12,554 bases of DNA from JAQUOA01 sp037443785 (GTDB taxonomy: Bacteria; Bacteroidota; Ignavibacteria; UBA10030; UBA8401), in NCBI GenBank assembly GCA_037443785.1, contig JBBINR010000064.1, positions 1-12,554 on the forward strand. The letters are read 5' to 3'. Made by a program: the position numbers and the translations under genes. The stretch's first letter is position 1. The number at the start of each line of letters is the position of its first letter. Positions 1 to 6,414 of this stretch are shown piece after piece. The notes under the pieces were generated by a model. The model ran no database searches, was not told the DNA's origin, and saw nothing but the letters and a program-made list of their open reading frames with translations.

Positions 1-960
1 CGCATCGACGATGACAAACTTTTTTACGCCGTTATCTTTTCGATACAATACTTTCGTTACGAGAATTCCGGTGTTGGCGACAATGGAACGGCCGGGCTCA
101 ATAAACAATTTGCATCCTGTTTCTTTTAAAATCGGAAGAACGGAACTCATAAAAAGATCAAGCGACGGCGCTTCATCGGCACTCGTTGTTTCTTCAGCAG
201 GGAGAAGCGAGTCTTTAATTGCATTTTTATACTGAACGCCGAATCCGCCGCCAAAATCGATATGGTGAATAGTCACACCGATTGAACGTAATTCGTTCAC
301 AAGATTTGCCACAGTCGCGGCGGTCTGCACAAACGGATCGATCTTTAATATCTGCGAACCGATATGTGTATGGATTCCGTCAACAAGAAGATTCGGAAGC
401 GACACTGCATATTTGAATGCATCGTGTGCACCGTTGATATCAATCCCGAATTTATTCGTTTTTAATCCTGTGGAAATATACGGATGTGTTGACGCATCAA
501 TATCAGGATTGATGCGAAGCGCTATACGCGCCTTCTTTTTCAGCCTGCCGGCAATTTCATTAATAACATCAAGCTCTTGCACCGATTCGACATTAAACGA
601 ATAAATATTTTTTTGTAAAGCGAATTCAATTTCCTCGTCACGTTTGCCGACTCCAGCAAAGGCAATCTTTTGTGGATCGAAGCCGGCTTTCAGCGCAAGG
701 TAAATTTCTCCGGCAGAAACAGCATCCGCACCAGAACCTTCAGCAACGAGAGTTTTTAATAATGAGGGATTACTGTTTGCCTTCAATGCATAACATGTTA
801 CGTGGTCAACACCGGCAAAGGCGCCGTCAATCGTTCGAAAATTTTCTATCAACTGATTTTTACTGTAGACATACACCGGTGTCCCAAATTCTTCAGCAAT
901 TTCCTGAACAGACGTCTCTTCGCAAAATAATGCATTCTCTTTATATGAAAAGTATTTCAT
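1..960 (-). CDS. lysA: Diaminopimelate decarboxylase, partial (C-terminus beyond left edge)
   Basis: PLP-dependent enzyme that decarboxylates meso-diaminopimelate to L-lysine, the last step of lysine biosynthesis, in the cytoplasm. The 320 codons present read MKYFSYKENALFCEE at the start. They contain the PLP-lysine context CYALKANSN (Lys60), the GIHTHIGSQI segment, the glycine-rich phosphate loop DFGGGFG and the EPGRS motif, in the order expected for the alanine-racemase-like barrel of this family. The frame stays open to base 1 at VIVDA. About 90-100 residues are therefore missing, including the C-terminal beta domain and the CxxxD active-site region contributed to the partner subunit. The ATG at 958-960 lies only 3 nt after the lysC stop, so the two genes are very probably cotranscribed. 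No good Shine-Dalgarno site is visible, which fits translational coupling. Identification is secure; truncation is caused by the window edge only. Confidence 0.96.
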   Translation of the reverse strand, partial: MKYFSYKENALFCEETSVQEIAEEFGTPVYVYSKNQLIENFRTIDGAFAGVDHVTCYALKANSNPSLLKTLVAEGSGADAVSAGEIYLALKAGFDPQKIAFAGVGKRDEEIEFALQKNIYSFNVESVQELDVINEIAGRLKKKARIALRINPDIDASTHPYISTGLKTNKFGIDINGAHDAFKYAVSLPNLLVDGIHTHIGSQILKIDPFVQTAATVANLVNELRSIGVTIHHIDFGGGFGVQYKNAIKDSLLPAEETTSADEAPSLDLFMSSVLPILKETGCKLFIEPGRSIVANTGILVTKVLYRKDNGVKKFVIVDA

Positions 961-963
961 CGT

Positions 964-2346
964 TTATTCAAATATCTCCGGAAAATTTTTGGCGTTTGCA
1001 AACAATTCTTTGTGCAAACGAAGCACAACGTCGTCAACATGCTCTTCATCGATGACAAAACTTAAATTGATCTCCGATGCACCTTGCGATATCATATTAA
1101 TATTGATGTCGGAAATCGGCGAAAGCATTTTCACCGCAAGTCCCGGGCTGTTGCGCAAATTATCGCCGACAATACAGACTATGGCTTTCTTGTCAGCGAT
1201 GGTCACAGTAGAAAATTGTTTTAAGTCGTGGATGATATGCGGCAAATTTTTAACATTATCAATCGTTGCCGTCACGCTGACTTCTGATGTTGCCACCGTA
1301 TGAACGACCGTTTGATATTTATGAAACACATCGAACACGTTCTCCAAAAATCCGGTCGCTAAAAACATTCGAGTCGATACGATGCTGACGAGCGTAATTC
1401 CTTCTTTGTACGCAATCGATTTTACGATGCACTTCTTATCAGTTTTAGGCTTTGAAACGATCAGAGTTCCTGATGAACCCGGATTCTTCGAATTCAACAC
1501 ACGAACGGGAATATTCTTTTTTACCGCCGGAAGAATTGTTTCCGGGTGAAGGACGCGGGCGCCGAAATAGGCAAGTTCCGAAGCCTCATTGAACGACATC
1601 ACTTTAATTTTCTTTGCGTCTTTCACCACCGTCGGATCGCTTGTTAAAATCCCGTCAACATCAGTCCAAATCTGAATGTCTTCTCCATCCAACAATGCAC
1701 CAATAATCGCCGCAGAATAATCCGAACCGCCGCGCCCGATTGTTGTCGTTATGCCGTTTGCCGACGATCCGATAAATCCTTGCGTCATCACCACGTAGCC
1801 ATTGTTCACTTTCGGAAGAACAATTTCGCGTAATTTCTTTTCCGTCACATCAAATTGTGGGACCGCTTTGGTAAATTGTTCATCGGTAATCATGAATGAC
1901 CGTGCATCCACCCAAAACGATTTTATTTTTTGCGATTCAAAATAATGATGAATAATAAACGACGATAATCGCTCACCGTAGGAAGCAAATGCATCTAATG
2001 AACGCGCTGTCAATTCTCCAAGCACAACCACGCCATTTACCAGCGCAGAAAGTTCTTCGCCGGTTTGAGTAACATGTCTGTTTAAGAATTTTTGTGTATC
2101 TCCCTCGAACAGATCCCGAATAATTTTTTTATGCCGGGCCTCGATAGCAACAACTTGCTGAAGGGCATCTTCTTTTTTTCCCTGCACGGCAAGATTGGCT
2201 GTTGCCAACAATTGGTTCGTCACCCCTGAACACGCTGATACAGCAACGATTGGTTTGTTGGGAATTTCTTTTTTAACAATCTCGGTGAGATTGCGAATGG
2301 CTCTCGCGTCTTCTACCGAAGTTCCGCCAAATTTCATGACGATCAT
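964..2346 (-). CDS. lysC: Aspartate kinase, monofunctional, lysine-sensitive LysC type
   Basis: Phosphorylates L-aspartate with ATP to give aspartyl-4-phosphate, the committed step to lysine, threonine and methionine. The 460 residues begin MIVMKFGGTS, which holds the KFGGTS nucleotide-binding motif at residues 5-10. GERLS follows at about 124-128, the GRGGSDYSA motif at 204-212 and TDVDGI at 228-233. The C-terminal third has two ACT regulatory domains (roughly 312-380 and 387-455), including TSEVSVTATID and ISQGASEINLSFVI. No homoserine dehydrogenase domain follows, so it is monofunctional. The TSEVSV context resembles the lysine-inhibited class of E. coli LysC, and being next to lysA supports lysine feedback; this is inferred. 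The start is uncertain between Met1 and Met4 because neither has a strong Shine-Dalgarno site. The gene is probably expressed from the interval after the hairpin at 2397-2419, but I could not identify a convincing promoter. Confidence 0.96.
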   Translation of the reverse strand: MIVMKFGGTSVEDARAIRNLTEIVKKEIPNKPIVAVSACSGVTNQLLATANLAVQGKKEDALQQVVAIEARHKKIIRDLFEGDTQKFLNRHVTQTGEELSALVNGVVVLGELTARSLDAFASYGERLSSFIIHHYFESQKIKSFWVDARSFMITDEQFTKAVPQFDVTEKKLREIVLPKVNNGYVVMTQGFIGSSANGITTTIGRGGSDYSAAIIGALLDGEDIQIWTDVDGILTSDPTVVKDAKKIKVMSFNEASELAYFGARVLHPETILPAVKKNIPVRVLNSKNPGSSGTLIVSKPKTDKKCIVKSIAYKEGITLVSIVSTRMFLATGFLENVFDVFHKYQTVVHTVATSEVSVTATIDNVKNLPHIIHDLKQFSTVTIADKKAIVCIVGDNLRNSPGLAVKMLSPISDININMISQGASEINLSFVIDEEHVDDVVLRLHKELFANAKNFPEIFE

Positions 2347-2396
2347 AACGCTATAATTTCTCTACTTTCCTTAAATCTCAATTATTAATAACAAAG

Positions 2397-2419
2397 AACC
2401 CGAGACGATGCTCGGGGTT
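2397..2419 (-). terminator. Hairpin terminator after the xerD/DUF1611 operon
   Basis: On the minus strand the arms AACCCCGAG and CTCGGGTT form an 8-bp GC-rich stem with one bulged C and a 6-nt CATCGT loop. It is followed by the T-rich stretch CTTTGTTATT. It lies about 65 nt beyond the stop of the secreted SH3b gene and upstream of lysC. It would therefore end the minus-strand operon coming from pgpH and insulate lysC. The T-tract is interrupted, so termination may be partial. Confidence 0.6.
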
Positions 2420-2485
2420 AGAATGTGGGGCTGATATTTAACCTTCTGTAAAATAAAAAAAATCCTGCTTAATTGGTAGACGAAA

Positions 2486-3508
2486 CTAACCGCAACCCAT
2501 TGTGATTTGTATTTCTTCAGAATATTTCACCCAACCAGTTTGACCATTAAATTGGATTAAATACCACATTTTCTCTCCATCAAATCCATTTAAGTAATCT
2601 TTGTTAGAAACTTTTAACACCTCAAACAAAATTTTTTCCGTCACTTTGATAGTTTTAAATTTAGATTTTTCGTTGGGCTTCGAATATAATTTTATCTCAC
2701 CATCATAAAAATGAAAGCCGCTTCCGATACTTCCGGAATTTTCAAAAAAAGGAGACTTGACATTAAATTCAATTGTGTACTGTTTGAAATTAAATTTAAT
2801 TGGAATATTGAGATATAAACAACCAAATGAATAGCGAAGCAATAATGAATGATTTTCTTTTTCTATTTCTGCAAAATCGGGGCTGTGAGTTGAATCCATA
2901 AACCATTGCATCTGTCCAGAGGAATTAAAAGTAAAATATGAATACGAACGACCATCGGGAGGAACTGAAGGAACAAATTCATGAATAAAAACATAAACTT
3001 CATGACCGGCTATTGTATCAACAAAACACCCCTTAGAATCTTCTACATTCAATCCATCCCCGTAAGAAACAAAGTGTTGTTCATTGAAAATATCTATGAT
3101 TTTGTTTTGAAATAAAAAACAGCTATTGCCATCTGTCTGATTCCATACAAAACCAGAATCCAATATTTTAAATCTTTCTACGACAAAAATTAACTTGTCT
3201 TCGACACCTTGAACTGGATACGAATAAAAATCACACTGTCTTAGAACCCTAACAGTATAACTTGCTCTTGATGAATCTTCTCTGGAATATCGCACGTCTG
3301 CAGTATCAATCCCCTTAAAATAATCTAGTGAGATTGTTTGTCCTTCTTTTAGATTCAAAAAAGATTTTTTAAAAAAACTTTCGACATAAGGAATTGAGGA
3401 AGAATCTGCATCATCGTATAAATTTTTAGACATCGAGTTTTCTTCACAGATGGTTTTTCCACCGAGAAAAAAGGATACAGCAACGAAAGCAAGAAATATT
3501 TTTTTCAT
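2486..3508 (-). CDS. Secreted protein of unknown function with C-terminal bacterial SH3-like domain
   Basis: I do not recognise a named family for most of this 340-residue protein. It starts MKKIFLAFVAVSFFLGG, a clear Sec signal peptide. There is no convincing lipobox (KTIC lacks the usual L-A/S-G/A before Cys), so it is probably periplasmic or exported rather than a lipoprotein. The middle (about 40-265) is beta-rich and aromatic, with no motif I can name. Residues about 270-335 (IKLYSKPNEK...WYLIQFNGQTGWVKYSEE) look like an SH3b/SH3_3 domain, the kind that binds peptidoglycan or ligands. Its ATG overlaps the TGA of the DUF1611 gene as ATGA, with no Shine-Dalgarno site, so it is probably translated by reinitiation. 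Base composition differs from its neighbours: 2761-2820 has 12 G/C in 60, against 29 in 60 at 3721-3780. This suggests relaxed evolution or acquisition. Confidence 0.8.
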   Translation of the reverse strand: MKKIFLAFVAVSFFLGGKTICEENSMSKNLYDDADSSSIPYVESFFKKSFLNLKEGQTISLDYFKGIDTADVRYSREDSSRASYTVRVLRQCDFYSYPVQGVEDKLIFVVERFKILDSGFVWNQTDGNSCFLFQNKIIDIFNEQHFVSYGDGLNVEDSKGCFVDTIAGHEVYVFIHEFVPSVPPDGRSYSYFTFNSSGQMQWFMDSTHSPDFAEIEKENHSLLLRYSFGCLYLNIPIKFNFKQYTIEFNVKSPFFENSGSIGSGFHFYDGEIKLYSKPNEKSKFKTIKVTEKILFEVLKVSNKDYLNGFDGEKMWYLIQFNGQTGWVKYSEEIQITMGCG

Positions 3509-4545
3509 ATCGGCATTAAATAATTATTCAGCGCATCCGCCAATTTTTCTCCGCCGAAACGAAATGCATCCACCGCAGGCAAACCGGTTTTGTCTTCAAT
3601 TTTCTTCGCTTCATCCTTGCTTTGTGAGTCAGTTAACCCGATTGAATTAATTCCGATGCCGACAACTTTTGTGAGACGAAAAACATTGATCACTTCCTCA
3701 TGAAGTTTGATTAATCGATTTACATCGGGGATTGGAAGATGGTAATCGTCAACCAGACGCGTTGGCTGAACACACATGATCATCGCGTCGGGCATTGTTC
3801 CATGCATCAATCCAAGAGTGACACCGCTGTATCCTTGATGGGTCAACGCTCCCTGACCTTCAACAAAAATATAATCGTATCCTTCTGCCGCTGATTGGTC
3901 AATGCATTTTTCAATTGAGCCGGCAATGTAGTCGCTAATAATCGCATCAACGGCAATTCCCTTTCCTGAGATCATAATTCCAGTTTGTCCGGTACCGATG
4001 AAGTCACTGCGTAATCCTCGTTTCAAAAATTCATCATACACTTGAAGCATCGTTGTCATTTTCCCGATATTGCAATCCACACCCACGGTAAGAATTGTTT
4101 TTGCTTTTCGCGTGCGATAATTACCCTGCGACACGACCTCATATTCATGCGGAATTTTTCGCCAGTCGGTAATTGTCACGCCATTTTTTTGTGCTGCCTG
4201 AACAAATTCCGGATCGTCTGATAGAATCGTGTGCAGTCCGCTGAGCACATTTAACTTATTGTCCAGTGCAGTCTTTATCCAACCGCGCCATTCATGCGGC
4301 AGTCGTCCGCCTGATGGTGCGATACCAATTAACAAATCGGTCGGATGAAATTTTAATCCTTCTTCAATGGAAGAAACAACCGGAATGCTGTTGCCATAGC
4401 CAAGAATATCGTGCGCAGTTTTTCCTGTTTTTGTGCTGTCAACAACGGCAACAACTTGATTCGGCAAATATGCGATAGCACCGTTTGCGGTCTTTGATTT
4501 CAGCGGACTGAATCGTCCTTCGGCAAGTGCGAGAATTCGTTTCAT
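3505..4545 (-). CDS. DUF1611 family protein, DgcN-like P-loop protein
   Basis: Member of the DUF1611 family (N-terminal Rossmann-like part plus C-terminal P-loop-like part). One characterised relative, DgcN, acts in D-glutamate catabolism as a D-glutamate N-acetyltransferase; whether this protein does the same is inference. The N-terminus MKRILALAEGRFSPLKSKTANG is typical. A phosphate-loop-like segment GVDCNIGKMTT lies at about residues 155-165. FIGTGQTGIMISG, VEGQGALTHQGYSG and MCVQPTR follow, all hallmarks of the family. I chose the ATG at 4545 rather than the TTG at 4554 because the family usually starts with M(K/R)RIL and because the TTG lies in the TTGGAG Shine-Dalgarno-like sequence. 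The spacing of GGAG to ATG is short (3 nt). It follows the methyltransferase gene by 42 nt and overlaps the downstream secreted-protein gene by 4 bp. The usual partner of such genes, a dipeptide epimerase/DgcA-type enolase, is not in this window. Confidence 0.85.
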   Translation of the reverse strand: MKRILALAEGRFSPLKSKTANGAIAYLPNQVVAVVDSTKTGKTAHDILGYGNSIPVVSSIEEGLKFHPTDLLIGIAPSGGRLPHEWRGWIKTALDNKLNVLSGLHTILSDDPEFVQAAQKNGVTITDWRKIPHEYEVVSQGNYRTRKAKTILTVGVDCNIGKMTTMLQVYDEFLKRGLRSDFIGTGQTGIMISGKGIAVDAIISDYIAGSIEKCIDQSAAEGYDYIFVEGQGALTHQGYSGVTLGLMHGTMPDAMIMCVQPTRLVDDYHLPIPDVNRLIKLHEEVINVFRLTKVVGIGINSIGLTDSQSKDEAKKIEDKTGLPAVDAFRFGGEKLADALNNYLMPI

Positions 4546-4548
4546 AAA

Positions 4549-4552
4549 CTCC
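4549..4552 (-). promoter_or_regulatory. Shine-Dalgarno site deciding the DUF1611 start
   Basis: GGAG on the minus strand sits 3 nt before the ATG at 4545. It overlaps the alternative TTG start at 4554, arguing that the ATG is the one used. Confidence 0.5.
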
Positions 4553-4587
4553 AAAAATAAATTGTATGAATAAACACATCTAAAAAT

Positions 4588-5505
4588 TTACAGCGAATTT
4601 CTTTCCCGGAAAACTCCGTGATGAAAGCCTTGAATAGATTTTTCTTGATCTGCAAGTGACAATCGTTTTTCAGCAATACACGCAAATCTCTTTTCCTGTT
4701 CAATACCGACGTAGAGGCGGTGAAGTTTTTTGGCGACAACGGACGTCGTTCCGGAACCGAGAAATGGATCGAGCACTACATCCCCTTTGTTTGTACTTGC
4801 AAGAATCAACTTGGCAAGCAACTTTTCAGGCTTTTGCGTCGGATGTTCGGTATTTTCCGGCATCGACCAAAATGGCACCGTCATGTCGGTCCAAAGGTTT
4901 GACGGATGCGTTAATCGAAAATTCCCGTTGCGCGATTCCACCCAGTCTTTTGGTTTACCGTTTTCTTTGTATGGTGCAATCACTTTTCGTTTGACTTTTA
5001 CCGCGTCCAGATTAAATATAAACTTTTCGGACATTGTACAAAACCAGATGTCTTCAGAAGAGTTTTTCCAGTTCGCTTTTGCTCCACGTCCTTTCTCACG
5101 CTCCCAGGTAATGCGGTTGCGTACAATAAAATATTTTTCTGCTACAGTTTGAATGGAAGATGATGACCGCCAGTCGCCGCAGATATAAATGGAAGCCGTC
5201 GGTTTGAGCACTTTTACCAGTTGCGAGAGCCAGGAATCCAGCCATTCTGTATAACCTTCCGAGGATATCGCCTTAAACGTATTCGTGTGGAATGTTTTCG
5301 TCAAATTATACGGCGGATCGAGAAAAAGAAGATCGACAAATTTTTCCGGGAGAAATTCGATTGCGGATTCAATTTTTTGATTGATTGTCCGATTGAAAAT
5401 TTTATTCGGAGAAACTTCCTCCGTAAGGCGAATTAATTTTTTCTTAAAAATCGATTCATCGCTGCTCGTTAACTGTATGGTTCTATTTCGGGAGGCTTTT
5501 TTCAT
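4588..5505 (-). CDS. Orphan beta-class DNA methyltransferase, probably N6-adenine
   Basis: Transfers a methyl group from S-adenosylmethionine to DNA. The 305 residues hold the catalytic motif IV DPPYN at 63-67, ahead of HPTQKPEKLL at 221-230 and the SAM-binding motif I FLGSGTT at 248-254. Catalytic before SAM-binding, with the target-recognition region (about 130-215) between them, is the beta-class order. DPPY rather than SPPY favours N6-adenine over N4-cytosine. The stretch NLWTDMTVPFWSMPENTEHPTQKP is conserved in many type II beta-class enzymes. The recognition sequence cannot be read from here. No restriction endonuclease gene is adjacent, so it looks solitary. The ATG is 6 nt after the xerD stop with a good GAGG Shine-Dalgarno site between them, so it is cotranscribed with a chromosome-dimer recombinase. 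That setting suggests a resident regulatory or housekeeping methylase rather than a freshly acquired R-M module; this is inferred. Confidence 0.92.
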   Translation of the reverse strand: MKKASRNRTIQLTSSDESIFKKKLIRLTEEVSPNKIFNRTINQKIESAIEFLPEKFVDLLFLDPPYNLTKTFHTNTFKAISSEGYTEWLDSWLSQLVKVLKPTASIYICGDWRSSSSIQTVAEKYFIVRNRITWEREKGRGAKANWKNSSEDIWFCTMSEKFIFNLDAVKVKRKVIAPYKENGKPKDWVESRNGNFRLTHPSNLWTDMTVPFWSMPENTEHPTQKPEKLLAKLILASTNKGDVVLDPFLGSGTTSVVAKKLHRLYVGIEQEKRFACIAEKRLSLADQEKSIQGFHHGVFRERNSL

Positions 5506-5511
5506 TTCCTC

Positions 5512-6414
5512 TTATGCCCGTGGATGAAATTGCTTGTGTTGCTGTTTTAACAGCTCTCTATCAATATGGGTATAGATTTGTGTCGTGGAAATATCTGCGT
5601 GCCCCAGCATTTCCTGGACGGAACGCAGATCGGCACCCCCTTCCAACAGGTGCGTTGCAAACGAATGACGGAATGTGTGCGGGTGAACTTCTTTATCGAT
5701 CCCGGCTTTTTTTGTGTATGTCGAAACAATTGTCCATACGCTCACACGCGAAAGCGGTGTTCCGCGGGTATTGAGAAATACCGCATCATTCGTCCTCTTA
5801 TTTTTTGCAAAATCAGTGCGGACCCGGCGCTTATATTCATCGATCCATTGCAGTGCCGGTTTGCCGATCGGCACCAGCCGCTCTTTCGATCCTTTTCCAA
5901 AGACGCGAACCAGCTGCTGATCTTCCAACACATTCGATTGTTTTAAACCGGTCAATTCCGACACGCGCATTCCTGTTGCATACAACGTTTCAAGAATTGC
6001 TCTGTCACGCCAAACAGTTTTTTTTGCCGTCTCTTCTTTGGGATTTGCCGCCTCAAGAATCGAATTAACCTCATCAATATTCAAAACGTCGGGTAAATGT
6101 TTTCCCAGTTTTGGAAGGTCAATATTTTGCGTCGGATCAACGGATGTCTTCTTTTCACTGATTAAAAACTTGTGGAGTCCTTTGAGTGCAGAAATATTTC
6201 GTGCAATACTTTTCGGGGAGAGACCAATCTCACGAAGCGCAACAACATACGCAGACACATCATCGTCGGTAACGCGCTCGAATGTCGAAATTTTCCGATC
6301 GGCCAGAAAAGAAATATACCGTTCGATATCCCGCTTATACGCTTCAACGGAATTTCCTGCGAGTGATTTTTCGAGCATCAAAAAGCGGAAATACGATTCC
6401 TTCGCAGATTTCAT
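5512..6414 (-). CDS. xerD: Site-specific tyrosine recombinase XerD
   Basis: Tyrosine recombinase that, with XerC at dif sites and under FtsK control, resolves chromosome dimers. The 300-residue length is normal. The N-terminal SAM-like core-binding domain spans about 1-90 (YFRFLMLEKSLAGNSVEAYKRDI) and the catalytic domain about 105-300. All catalytic residues are visible: Arg150 in ATGMRVSEL, Lys174 in FGKGSKER, His246 and Arg249 in HPHTFRHSF, His272 in LGHADISTTQIYTH, and nucleophile Tyr281. The C-terminal ending QFHPRA matches XerD rather than XerC. Its ATG overlaps the TGA of the upstream 7TM-HD gene (ATGA), and the methyltransferase follows by 6 nt. Chromosomal location within a housekeeping operon, with no phage or integron genes nearby, argues against it being a mobile-element integrase. 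Confidence 0.95.
   Translation of the reverse strand: MKSAKESYFRFLMLEKSLAGNSVEAYKRDIERYISFLADRKISTFERVTDDDVSAYVVALREIGLSPKSIARNISALKGLHKFLISEKKTSVDPTQNIDLPKLGKHLPDVLNIDEVNSILEAANPKEETAKKTVWRDRAILETLYATGMRVSELTGLKQSNVLEDQQLVRVFGKGSKERLVPIGKPALQWIDEYKRRVRTDFAKNKRTNDAVFLNTRGTPLSRVSVWTIVSTYTKKAGIDKEVHPHTFRHSFATHLLEGGADLRSVQEMLGHADISTTQIYTHIDRELLKQQHKQFHPRA

Noticed and set aside
672..1303. Plus-strand open frames of about 100-127 codons opposite lysA and lysC
   Set aside because: They lie antisense to two clearly conserved enzymes, have no family motifs and low-complexity composition, and are shadows of the real minus-strand genes.
4546..4587. Separate promoter for the DUF1611 gene (TATTTTTG resembles TAnnTTTG)
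   Set aside because: It would place the transcript start on or after the Shine-Dalgarno site, and no matching -33 element is present; cotranscription with the methylase is simpler.
5512..6414. xerD as an integrase marking a genomic island with the methylase
   Set aside because: The XerD-type C-terminus, housekeeping operon context and absence of att repeats, phage or transposase genes all point to the core recombinase.
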